Assembly: GCA_013286235.1 (NCBI GenBank)
Contig: JABDGE010000020.1
Span: 1-50,160 of the forward strand
Length of the DNA stretch: 50,160 nucleotides
DNA from: Bacteroidota bacterium
Lineage (GTDB): Bacteria > Bacteroidota > Bacteroidia > Sphingobacteriales > Sphingobacteriaceae
Direction of reading: 5' to 3'
The position numbers and the translations under genes were made by a program. The notes under the pieces were generated by a model. The model was not told the origin of the DNA. It saw only the letters and a program-made list of their open reading frames with translations, and did not search any database. Below, piece by piece: positions 42,679 to 50,160 of the stretch (positions are counted from its first letter, which is position 1; every line of letters begins with the position of its first letter).

Positions 42679-45600
42679 ATAGTTCAGACAAATTAAATCC
42701 CTGCACCTTAACGTCGGGCGTTTCGCCCCGGGTATCTTCGTCGGCAACCTTCATGGTTATGGTTCGCGAATCGCCTGGCAAAAGCGTGAAGTAATTGTCA
42801 TCATATGATGCCGGTAATATCCGCTCACCCGTTTTATTTCCGACAATCATCAGCCGGACGTTGAAGGCCGGTGTTTTCGACGGATTACTAAGCTTACTGG
42901 TGATTATCCAATAATTCCCTTGTTTTGCCACAGTAGTCTGAATTGACGGTTTAACTACCGGTAAAGCTGTTATGGCCGTTAGGTCGCCGATACCTCCTGC
43001 AGCATCCGGGTTATCACCGCGCAGATACTCATTGGTTGAAATGATCTTACCACCCTGGCTCAACTCCAGCCGTACAAAATATACCCCGCTAAACTGTTTT
43101 GAATTAACCGGCATCACCTCGGCCCGGCTGTCTATCGGGGCGTTAACATTCACTTCATTGCTGGCTTTCCGGGTCCCATTGATGTCGAACACTTCCATTT
43201 TTACCACGAGACCGGCTCCGTTTACAATACTGTAATTGATCACTTCCACGCTATCGGTAAGCGGGTTCCATTGGATATGTAACGGCTCCGAAGCCTTCTT
43301 CGCGCCAAAAAATGCGCCTGTTGGTTCAAAGTAGTAGTCATAACTCTGCCAAACCAGCGAGGGCCAGGAAGGATGGCTCATCCAGATCAACAGGCCCATA
43401 CGGTTTTTTCCCTGCGCCTCGTACATCGCCCGGTAGCCCTGGTATTCGGTCCATGCGGCCAATGAAAGCCATTTTTTCATATCATCAATTTTGCCGAATG
43501 CCTGGTCGATGGTATGGTTAAAGGTGGTTCCGTTTTGCGCGCCCTGGAGGGTGAAGTCATGCACACCCCACATCCGCGATTGTGGCCAGATCGACGAATC
43601 GGGCATAGCCAGCTTAAAGCTTTCATACGACATCAGGTCGGGCGTGCCCATCTCGCTGTGGAACTTTGGCGTGGCCCGGTTTTGAAAATAAGATTTTAGC
43701 GGCTGTAAACCGTAAAATCCGCCTCCGCTCACAGTGCCGGAAGCCGAATTCGGGATGTATTTGATACCCGGCGCCAAAACGGGCAGATCTTTATCTATCG
43801 CAGCCTGGATAATCTTCGGCGGGTTACCCTCGTTACGCCCTACATATAAGGCGATGGACGGATGGTTGCGGATCCGTTTTACGTAATCTTCCATATTCGC
43901 AATAAACAGGTCAGGGTGGTAGGGATCGGGGCCATCCGATGGGTTGGCCAGCCAGAAGTCCTGCCATATCATAATACCAAATTTATCGCAAGCCTCATAA
44001 AACGCTTCGTCATCCACCTGCCCCACCCAATCGCGGATCATGTTCAGGTTCATTTCCTTGTGGAATCCCACTGCTACATCATATTCCCGGGCACGGTAAC
44101 GCAGCAGGTCTTCAGCAAAGCCCATATTTCCGCCGCGGGGAATAAACCGTTTGCCGTTCACCCAAAGCTTGAGGTTGCCGGTATCCGAATAGTTCATTTG
44201 CCGTACGCCGGTTTTGAAAGATTTGGCATCGGATGTCTGCCCGTCAGCGGTAACAAAGGCCAGGGAAACCTTGTACAAATTTTGGTTGCCGTATCCATTG
44301 GGCCACCATAACTTCGGACTTTGCAAATGCAGGGCCGGATTTGCGGATTTATCAATACTGAACGTTTTTTGTTCCGATGGCCGCAGCTCCACCTTTTGCC
44401 CAAACTGCGCGCTGCCGAATTTCCCAGTCAGCGTACCTTTCACATCCTTGTCCGAATGGTTGTAAAGGGTCACTTTCATCGTTACGTCTGCCGAGGTAGT
44501 ATCAGGCAATGGAATTGCAGTAGTTACCAGCGGATCTTCAATAGTTACCGGCCCGCTTGCCGATAGATACACATCATTCCATATCCCGGTATTTCGCCCC
44601 CGTATGGTCGGAATCCAGTCCCAGCCGATGGATGCATGAAACGTAGGGTTATCACCGCCCAGCTCTCCGCCGTTAGCGTCGGTGCTGTTCCGGTTCTGCT
44701 CGGTTGGAAAGCCCGGTGTTTCATTTTTTATTACCCTCACCGCCAATACGTTCTTGCCGCCTTTTACGAGCGCATCGGTCACATCAAATTTTCCCCGCAT
44801 AAAAGCCCCGTCTATCCTTCCGATGGAATGTCCGTTCAGGTAAATTTCGGCTTTCCAGTTGATCCCGTCGAAATTCAAATAGACGCGCTTGCCACTGTAG
44901 CTTAATGGAGCTGTAAAAATATCCCGGTACCAAAAGTCATCGTAAAAATACGAGTCGGAGATCATCACATTGTTGTCGCCATAATTTGGTTCAGGTACTG
45001 CCCCGTTGTTCACATAACTGGTTAAAGTAGTAGCGGGCACCGTGGCTATAATCCAATCATTATCCTTGAATTCGGGCCCCGACAGTTCCGGGCCACTATT
45101 TTTCACGAGGGATGCCTTCTTCAGCTTCCAGTCGCCCCCGGCTAAACTGAGCTGCCCGTTGGTTTGTAAACCAGCAGCGGGATGAGCCACCGGTTCAGGC
45201 CCGCCTGTGCCCATTACCTCCAGTTCGCTTAAAATATAGCCGTTATCGGGACTGGCAGGCTTGCTCATTAAAATGCGCACATACCTGCCGGTGGTTGATT
45301 TGAATTTGAGAACCGTATTCAAAGGCCCGTTCGCCGGCAAGGCTATAACGTCGCGCCAATGGTCGGCATCTTCCGAAGCCTGCACCTTACCCTCAGCAGC
45401 AGCACTGATCCAGTTGAGCTTAACCTCGTTAAAACTGCACCTGGCGCCGAGGTCAACATATAGCCACTCCGTACCATTGCCTGCGCTTTTCCAGGCTGAA
45501 GAAAAATTGTAGGGGCCACCAACCGGCGCTGCTTTGCCCTTATCAAAAAGTGTAATGTCATTAACTGTCCAGGTTTTTGCGCCCGGGTCATCGCCAACAA

Positions 45601-46327
45601 AACGGTAGTATTTATATTGCACGTCAGCAGGCAGTTTAAAGCCATAACTTAAAACACGCCGGTTACGCGCCGCGAACCGGCGCATAAAAACGCGCTGTTG
45701 GGCTGTCATCTTCTGGCCGGGTTGGCTAAAGCGCTTCATAAAACTGCTTAAAGCGTCCGTGCCGATCAGTGTATCTCCCTTTGCACTGCCAAGCTCGTCC
45801 CACTTTACACCGTCGTTTGATCCGCTTATGCTGACCTTCCAGGGTTTTATCGTCAGCGTATCCACACCGGCCGCGCCTTCAAGCGTTATACTGTCAACCG
45901 GCGGCGCAGTGTAGCTGCCTGCCATTTGCACCTGTATCCAAACAGTGCCGCCTTGTAGTTGCTGCTGGCTGCTGCCATGCCGGTCGAGCACATGCTCGCG
46001 GCCGTCGCGCGGCAACATACCTTGTGAGTTGGCGCTAACCACCAGCCATCCCGGTAAACTCGTGCTAACAATACCGTCGGTAACCAGCTGCCCTGTAAGG
46101 TTATAATCATACGAACTGGATTGGTAAACCGCCCTGTTAAGCGCAAGGTTACGGTAGTGGATGGCATCGATTTTCATTGAGGGTCCAAAGAATTCTTTTG
46201 GATCGCCCGGGTAAACGCCGATACCGCGGGTGTATAGCTGTGCCACAGCCGCGTGGAAAAAAAATAATGTCAAAAATGACAGGATAACAAGCACCCTGTT
46301 CGCAGCAGGTGTTGGTTTCGGATACAT
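42677..46327 (-). CDS. Large GH2 exo-glycosidase with discoidin domains
   Basis: About 1216 residues after choosing ATG 46327, which gives a signal-like start ending FFFHAAVAQ. An upstream ATG at 46378 adds 17 residues and would hide it. Domain order: two F5/8-type C (discoidin) beta-sandwiches at about 45-190 and 270-375, the GH2 sugar-binding domain (about 400-590), immunoglobulin-like domains, the TIM barrel with acid/base Glu in YVGRNEGNPP and nucleophile Glu in FHSEMGTPD, and beta-sandwich ends. It is closest in style to exo-beta-D-glucosaminidase and mannosylglycoprotein endo-beta-mannosidase. Substrate is uncertain, chitosan-like or N-glycan mannoside. Secreted. No neighbour in the same operon. 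Confidence 0.82.
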   Translation of the reverse strand: MYPKPTPAANRVLVILSFLTLFFFHAAVAQLYTRGIGVYPGDPKEFFGPSMKIDAIHYRNLALNRAVYQSSSYDYNLTGQLVTDGIVSTSLPGWLVVSANSQGMLPRDGREHVLDRHGSSQQQLQGGTVWIQVQMAGSYTAPPVDSITLEGAAGVDTLTIKPWKVSISGSNDGVKWDELGSAKGDTLIGTDALSSFMKRFSQPGQKMTAQQRVFMRRFAARNRRVLSYGFKLPADVQYKYYRFVGDDPGAKTWTVNDITLFDKGKAAPVGGPYNFSSAWKSAGNGTEWLYVDLGARCSFNEVKLNWISAAAEGKVQASEDADHWRDVIALPANGPLNTVLKFKSTTGRYVRILMSKPASPDNGYILSELEVMGTGGPEPVAHPAAGLQTNGQLSLAGGDWKLKKASLVKNSGPELSGPEFKDNDWIIATVPATTLTSYVNNGAVPEPNYGDNNVMISDSYFYDDFWYRDIFTAPLSYSGKRVYLNFDGINWKAEIYLNGHSIGRIDGAFMRGKFDVTDALVKGGKNVLAVRVIKNETPGFPTEQNRNSTDANGGELGGDNPTFHASIGWDWIPTIRGRNTGIWNDVYLSASGPVTIEDPLVTTAIPLPDTTSADVTMKVTLYNHSDKDVKGTLTGKFGSAQFGQKVELRPSEQKTFSIDKSANPALHLQSPKLWWPNGYGNQNLYKVSLAFVTADGQTSDAKSFKTGVRQMNYSDTGNLKLWVNGKRFIPRGGNMGFAEDLLRYRAREYDVAVGFHKEMNLNMIRDWVGQVDDEAFYEACDKFGIMIWQDFWLANPSDGPDPYHPDLFIANMEDYVKRIRNHPSIALYVGRNEGNPPKIIQAAIDKDLPVLAPGIKYIPNSASGTVSGGGFYGLQPLKSYFQNRATPKFHSEMGTPDLMSYESFKLAMPDSSIWPQSRMWGVHDFTLQGAQNGTTFNHTIDQAFGKIDDMKKWLSLAAWTEYQGYRAMYEAQGKNRMGLLIWMSHPSWPSLVWQSYDYYFEPTGAFFGAKKASEPLHIQWNPLTDSVEVINYSIVNGAGLVVKMEVFDINGTRKASNEVNVNAPIDSRAEVMPVNSKQFSGVYFVRLELSQGGKIISTNEYLRGDNPDAAGGIGDLTAITALPVVKPSIQTTVAKQGNYWIITSKLSNPSKTPAFNVRLMIVGNKTGERILPASYDDNYFTLLPGDSRTITMKVADEDTRGETPDVKVQGFNLSEL

Positions 46328-46617
46328 GGTTTTATTGGTTATGGGTTTGACTGCGTTAAAGTTAAGCTGTTTTAACACGCAAGCCTCTTTTTATTGTTTG
46401 GTAATTGGTAACACGATTGTTATCCGGTTCACCAGCTGTTCATCCTGAAGCTTTTCCCCTTCTCCCCAATCAAAAACCGCCTTACGACGCCGCGGAGCAG
46501 GTTTTGGAAAGATTTGAAAAAAGCCGAACATTTTAAAAAACGATCCCGTATAAGCCCTTGTATTACAGTTAAGTCTGTCCGCGGTTGGCGGGATTTGATA
46601 TAGTAAATGAGCAAAAA

Positions 46618-47244
46618 ATGAAAAAGAAAGTTTTTACAATTTTAATGGGCGCAGGTATACTTTTATCCGCCTGCCACAAGGATGAATCGGCGCCGCAGCC
46701 TGTCGCAACACCTGCTGCAACACCGGCGGGAACATCGGGATCAACCACCCAAAAATCGACCTCGTCGGTGACCACAGCGAGCCCGGCTCCAGTTGCAAAC
46801 GACACCACTAAAGGCTACATACGCGTTGAAATTGCCGATCCGGCCGTTGCCTCGCTTACCGACGATATCGTAGTAGAGTTTAGCCCGGCCTCCACGCCCG
46901 CTTATTCACCCGGCTATGATGCACGGACTTTCCCCGGAGCGGCTGCAATTGGCCTGTCGAGCCTTTCTAGCGACGGCATTCCCCTCGCTATAAATGAACT
47001 TCCCTTACTTTCATCCGGTACAACAATTCCACTGGCTGTGAATGCAAAGACAACGGGCCTTTATAAACTGGATTTAACCGCCGTGAACTCCATACCATCC
47101 AATATCAACATTTGGTTGAAAGATAAACAGCAAAAAGATTCGCTGGATTTCCGGCTCTACCCAAGCTATTCGTTTAATATCAATACCGCCGACTCTACCA
47201 CCTACGGTAAAAGCCGTTTCACCGTAGTACTCCGCGCCAAATAA
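46618..47244 (+). CDS. Lipoprotein with a Sphingobacteriaceae-type beta-sandwich
   Basis: A 208-residue lipoprotein. ATG 46618 begins MKKKVFTILMGAGILLSAC, a lipobox with Cys19. A TTG at 46585 would add 11 residues. Residues 20-60 are a Pro/Ala/Thr/Ser linker. The rest has LTDDIVVEFSPAST, GYDARTFPGAAAIGLSSLSSDG, LPLLSSGTTIPLAVNAKTTG and KDSLDFRLYPSYSFNINTADS, the order of motifs I know from repeats in large surface proteins of these bacteria. Here it is alone on a lipid anchor. Surface exposure and function are not known. A terminator follows. Confidence 0.75.
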   Translation: MKKKVFTILMGAGILLSACHKDESAPQPVATPAATPAGTSGSTTQKSTSSVTTASPAPVANDTTKGYIRVEIADPAVASLTDDIVVEFSPASTPAYSPGYDARTFPGAAAIGLSSLSSDGIPLAINELPLLSSGTTIPLAVNAKTTGLYKLDLTAVNSIPSNINIWLKDKQQKDSLDFRLYPSYSFNINTADSTTYGKSRFTVVLRAK

Positions 47245-47285
47245 TAAAATCGAGATTTGTTTTTTTAGTTGATAATAGTTGATTT

Positions 47286-47317
47286 AAAAATCCCGCAATC
47301 GCCGGCGGGATTTTTTT
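47286..47317 (+). terminator. Intrinsic terminator after the lipoprotein gene
   Basis: AATCCCGC (47289-47296) pairs with GCGGGATT (47305-47312) around an 8-base loop with a T-run after it. The A-tract before it may also help to end minus-strand transcripts from the serine hydrolase. Confidence 0.85.
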
Positions 47318-47365
47318 CTTTTTATAGCCCGTTCTTCGCCATTCGTTTGCTTCCAGCCTCTCTGT

Positions 47366-48898
47366 TTATTCGCTTTGCAATTCAACTTTGTGCTGCCCAT
47401 AGCTAAAACTTGCTTCCACGGTAGCAGTTAATTGGCCATTATTGAAGTGACAGGTAATTATTTCCGAATGCGGGCTTTCAATGTAGCGCAGCTTTAACTC
47501 AAGTGTATGGCTATCCACCCAGGTATAACTGCCATCAACTTTGTAAGGCGTCAAAAATGAAAAATCTTCCTTTGCGCCCAGTAACAGGCTCGGACCTTGC
47601 AAGGAGGTGAGGCCCGGCAGCCATTTGCCGGTGCCAAAATTCAACTCGTACACGCCCGCGTTTACTCCAAACAGTACCCGGCAGGTATCGTGTCGGAACT
47701 TAACTTCCATTGACCCGATATTGAGCGTGTTCGGCTTTATGGAAAATAGTTTTCCAGGCGCCTGCCCATCGGAGCCTTGCGGCAGCGGCGGCAATGCTAA
47801 AGCAGCAAAATGCTGATTCAATAATGCATCGCCGGCTTCATTCGCGGGCAATGCCGCGGGCTTAATCGCCGGCAGCAGGTACTTCCAAACCAGGTTTATC
47901 TCGCCCTGCATATCGGGCGTCTCACAGGTAACGGCAATCACCGCGTCTTCATCCGGCATCACAATAATATATTGCCCGAATGCGCCATCTGCCCTGAAAG
48001 CATTATGCCGGCAGCGCCAAAACTGGTAGCAGTAGCCCTGCATCCAGTCGCTCGAATCTTTTTTGCTTTGTGCAACGCCGGGCGCCTGGTCTATTTTAAA
48101 GGTAGTCGCTTCATTTATCCATGCCACCGGGAGCAGCTGGGTTCCTTTCCACATGCCCTTTTGCAGGTAAAGCTGCCCCAGCTTAGCCATATCTTCGGTT
48201 TTTAAGCGCAGCCCCCAGCCGCCCGTATTTATGCCCTGCTCGTTTGCTTCCCAGTCTTCTCCGCGAATGCCCAGCGGTTCAAACAGCCTTGGTTTCAGGT
48301 AGTCCAACTCTTTTTCGCCGGTCACTTTTTGCACAATAGCCGACAGCATAAAAGTGGCCATGGTGTTATACAAAAATTTTGTGCCGGGCTGGTGCACAAT
48401 CGGCGTGGCCAGGAAAGCCTTTACCCAATTAACCGACTTAAACGGGATCACTCCCGTGGGATCGGGCTCCATACCGGCGCTCATGGTCAGCAAATCCTTT
48501 ATAGTAAGCTGCGCAAGGTATGCGCTAACTGTATCGGGCAGGCTCTCCGGAAAAAATTTGATCACTTTGTCTGTTAGTTTCAACCTTTTTTCGCTTACTG
48601 CAAAACCAACAGCTGTCGACGTAAAGCTTTTGCTCGTGCTGTACAAGCTATGTTTCAGATCGGACCGGTAAGGGTTCCACCACCCTTCGGCGATCAATTT
48701 CCCATGACGCAAAAAGATGATGCTATGAAATTCGTGCTTGCTTTGCCCAACTGCCGTCAAAAAGCTGTCGATGCCGGCTGCCGAAACCCCCTCGGCTTCA
48801 GGCGTGCTGTGGGGCAATGCGCTGGTTTGGGCAAATACCGAAAGACTGAAAAGGCAGGCAAAAGCAACCGCCGTGATTGGTTTTGAAACGGAACTCAT
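47366..48898 (-). CDS. Beta-lactamase-fold serine hydrolase (class C type)
   Basis: About 510 residues after choosing ATG 48898 (MSSVSKPITAVAFACLFSLSVFA, then QTS), a clear signal peptide. The open frame to 49063 adds a region overlapping no motif. The catalytic SxxK is in STSKSFTSTAVG about 90 residues from the start, and the second Tyr-x-Asn-like site is FLYNTMATFM. A lipocalin-like or beta C-terminal part (about 370-510) follows. The class includes penicillin-binding esterases and D-aminopeptidases, and no clear antibiotic-resistance role can be read. Periplasmic. It has no operon partner. Confidence 0.85.
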   Translation of the reverse strand: MSSVSKPITAVAFACLFSLSVFAQTSALPHSTPEAEGVSAAGIDSFLTAVGQSKHEFHSIIFLRHGKLIAEGWWNPYRSDLKHSLYSTSKSFTSTAVGFAVSEKRLKLTDKVIKFFPESLPDTVSAYLAQLTIKDLLTMSAGMEPDPTGVIPFKSVNWVKAFLATPIVHQPGTKFLYNTMATFMLSAIVQKVTGEKELDYLKPRLFEPLGIRGEDWEANEQGINTGGWGLRLKTEDMAKLGQLYLQKGMWKGTQLLPVAWINEATTFKIDQAPGVAQSKKDSSDWMQGYCYQFWRCRHNAFRADGAFGQYIIVMPDEDAVIAVTCETPDMQGEINLVWKYLLPAIKPAALPANEAGDALLNQHFAALALPPLPQGSDGQAPGKLFSIKPNTLNIGSMEVKFRHDTCRVLFGVNAGVYELNFGTGKWLPGLTSLQGPSLLLGAKEDFSFLTPYKVDGSYTWVDSHTLELKLRYIESPHSEIITCHFNNGQLTATVEASFSYGQHKVELQSE

Positions 48899-49270
48899 AA
48901 GCTTTTTGGTTAATAATTGGGGTGAATTTACAAAATTCGGGCACAAGTAAGCCATTTGCCGATTTGAAAATAAATGAACTGATTGCCCGGCAAAAAGCTG
49001 TTTTACTATCTTCCCTAAAAAATTTGCCGCACAGGTAAAGGAATATCCAACGCACCGCGTCAAACTGTTAATTGTCTCAAGCTTGACCGAACAGGAATTA
49101 ATAGCCCTTTTAATTAAAGCGATGAAAATACTCCTAAAACGGTTGTGAATACCTGCAAAAAATGGTTTATAACACCGTATTGGGCTTTGTGCAACATACC
49201 GGCGAAGCAGAGAACATTACCCGGGATGTGTTTATAAAGTTTATGAAAACATAGCCGGCTTTTCACCCCC
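48899..49270. other. Intergenic region with sigma-factor relic
   Basis: Holds the likely upstream region of the serine hydrolase (48899-49060) and the relic of a sigma-70 factor at 49060-49254. No terminator hairpin is seen before the barrel gene's stop at 49271. Confidence 0.5.
49060..49254 (+). pseudogene. ECF-type sigma-70 factor relic, frameshifted
   Basis: In one frame from 49083 there is LTEQELIALLIK, the usual first helix of Bacteroidota ECF sigma factors. In another frame, from ATG 49162, MVYNTVLGFVQHTGEAENIT then RDVFIKF reads as sigma region 2.1-2.2 (the helix with the AEDITQEVFIK pattern), ending at TAG 49252-49254. The stretch between (DENTPKTVVNTCKKW in a third reading) joins them only with frameshifts. 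All of region 4 is missing. It is a decayed gene, not a working factor. Confidence 0.65.
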
Positions 49271-50160
49271 CTAAAACTTCAACGATACACCAACTTCTAT
49301 ATAAAATACGGCGGATTGATCCGACAATTGTTCGGCGATTTGCTTGGGCAATTGGTTCTGAACGATTGCATAAGTGGGCGTGAGCTGAAAAATAAAATGA
49401 CCGCTTTTATACTCAACCGGCGCCGAGAACTCATAATCCAATATCCCAAATTGGCCTAATTGTCCCTCATACTTAGCCAACAGGGCGGTCTGGACCTTGG
49501 TTAGTTTCCGGGATTTTAATTTCTTTTTGGTCAGGTAGTCGTCGTAAAAATTTTGCGTACCTGCATTTAGTGTAACGGTAGGTGAAATCAGGAAGATATC
49601 GGACTCGCCAAACACGCCCACCGCAATAAAATCATGGGCCACGGCCGGGCTCAGCAGGAAGTCGTTATTAATACCCGCCACGTTCAGGTTATAATCCACG
49701 TTTAGCGCGGGGCTAAGGTAATCGTTGTCCCAGTTTATATTGGCATTGATGGTACTGCTGATTGCCGAGGCGATCTGTGTACTGGTTGAGCTGAAAAAAT
49801 ACCTGGTAAATGAGCCACCTGCGGAAACATCATCGCTGATGTCGGCATCATAGCCTCCGGCCAGGTCGCCCCCGTCTATTTTTTGCGTTGGCTTGGTGGG
49901 TAAGTAATAAAGGTTCCCCGAAAAATAAATACCGTTTTTAAAAGTGTATTTGATCGAGGGAATGATAGCCGGCGTTGTCGCGGTGTCCGTGCGCCCCATG
50001 TAAACATTGTTGCTTAGATAGCTCACGCCAAATTTGAACGATGATGAGGTGCTGTCTTTTTTCTCATCGGGGCTGGGCTTTATAGCCGCATGAGCGGTAG
50101 TGTCCCTTTGGCAGTAGGCCGTGAAAGTAAAAAAGCAAAGTAAAACAGCAGGCAGGGACT
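49271..50160 (-). CDS. Outer-membrane beta-barrel protein (start beyond the window)
   Basis: About 295 residues visible, reading from the right edge without a stop. The N-terminal end shows the tail of a signal peptide (SLPAVLLCFFTFTAYC, then QRDTT), so only the first few codons are missing; an internal GTG at 50026 is not the true start. The mature part has alternating strands such as FKFGVSYLSNNVYMG, IKYTFKNGIYFSGNLYY and FIFQLTPTYAIV, with a terminal Phe, as in barrels folded by BamA. A Lys-rich helix-like segment (DDYLTKKKLKSRKLTKVQ) interrupts it. No family recognised. Role unknown. Confidence 0.75.
   Translation of the reverse strand, partial: SLPAVLLCFFTFTAYCQRDTTAHAAIKPSPDEKKDSTSSSFKFGVSYLSNNVYMGRTDTATTPAIIPSIKYTFKNGIYFSGNLYYLPTKPTQKIDGGDLAGGYDADISDDVSAGGSFTRYFFSSTSTQIASAISSTINANINWDNDYLSPALNVDYNLNVAGINNDFLLSPAVAHDFIAVGVFGESDIFLISPTVTLNAGTQNFYDDYLTKKKLKSRKLTKVQTALLAKYEGQLGQFGILDYEFSAPVEYKSGHFIFQLTPTYAIVQNQLPKQIAEQLSDQSAVFYIEVGVSLKF

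Overview
The window looks like chromosomal DNA of a soil or plant-associated Bacteroidota bacterium, most likely Sphingobacteriaceae (Mucilaginibacter/Pedobacter-like). The grounds are the absence of clear Shine-Dalgarno sequences, promoter-like boxes close to TAnnTTTG, a GH65/GH13/GH31 maltodextrin locus, discoidin-carrying GH2 and mannanase genes, TraO/PorT-like barrels and a BadF-type kinase next to pfkA. The genus is inferred from protein style, not from a marker gene.

Layout. 1-285: the tail of a Big_2 (Ig-like) protein and two tRNA T-arm-like fragments, possibly an old integration junction. 286-7971 (minus strand): a redox block made of a three-subunit proton-translocating transhydrogenase (pntAA, pntAB, pntB), a 2-oxoacid:ferredoxin oxidoreductase (beta, then a gamma-alpha fusion) and a GltD-like FAD/iron-sulfur protein. 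7972-10532: an IS1595-like transposase remnant, a CPBP protease, tRNA-Arg(TCT) and an outer-membrane barrel. 10839-15516: a glycolytic block with a BadF/NAGK-type kinase, a NUDIX-type regulator divergent from pfkA, pfkA itself, a second kinase-like gene with a ruined phosphate motif, and gapA. 15757-16407: a hicAB toxin-antitoxin pair. 16566-19073: a secreted GH5 mannanase and three small paralogous membrane proteins.

19170-36017 (minus strand) is the centre of the window: nine codirectional genes for maltodextrin and glycogen metabolism. In transcription order they are a secreted SusA-like amylase, beta-phosphoglucomutase, maltose phosphorylase, a cytosolic GH13, an SLC45-type sugar porter, a GH31 alpha-glucosidase, GlgE, a maltokinase-like protein and GlgB. 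Imported maltose can be split to glucose plus beta-glucose-1-phosphate and sent to glycolysis, or phosphorylated and polymerised by GlgE and GlgB into storage glucan. No SusC/SusD pair and no trehalose synthase is present in the window.

36318-50160: a DUF6624-type secreted protein, an orphan FtsX-type ABC permease, a small gene broken by an in-frame stop, TrmO, an atypical SDR with a Crp-type regulator, a VOC protein, a very large GH2/discoidin enzyme, a lipoprotein, a serine hydrolase, a frameshifted sigma-factor relic and a barrel protein cut by the right edge.

The most unusual signal is not a gene. At least nine intergenic regions carry short arrays with a 7- or 8-bp period, most of them starting within a few bases of a stop codon and most reading as AGT-led units in the sense of the gene they follow. 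The unit sequence differs from locus to locus while period, position and polarity are kept. Two of the loci also share a roughly 23-bp core next to the array.
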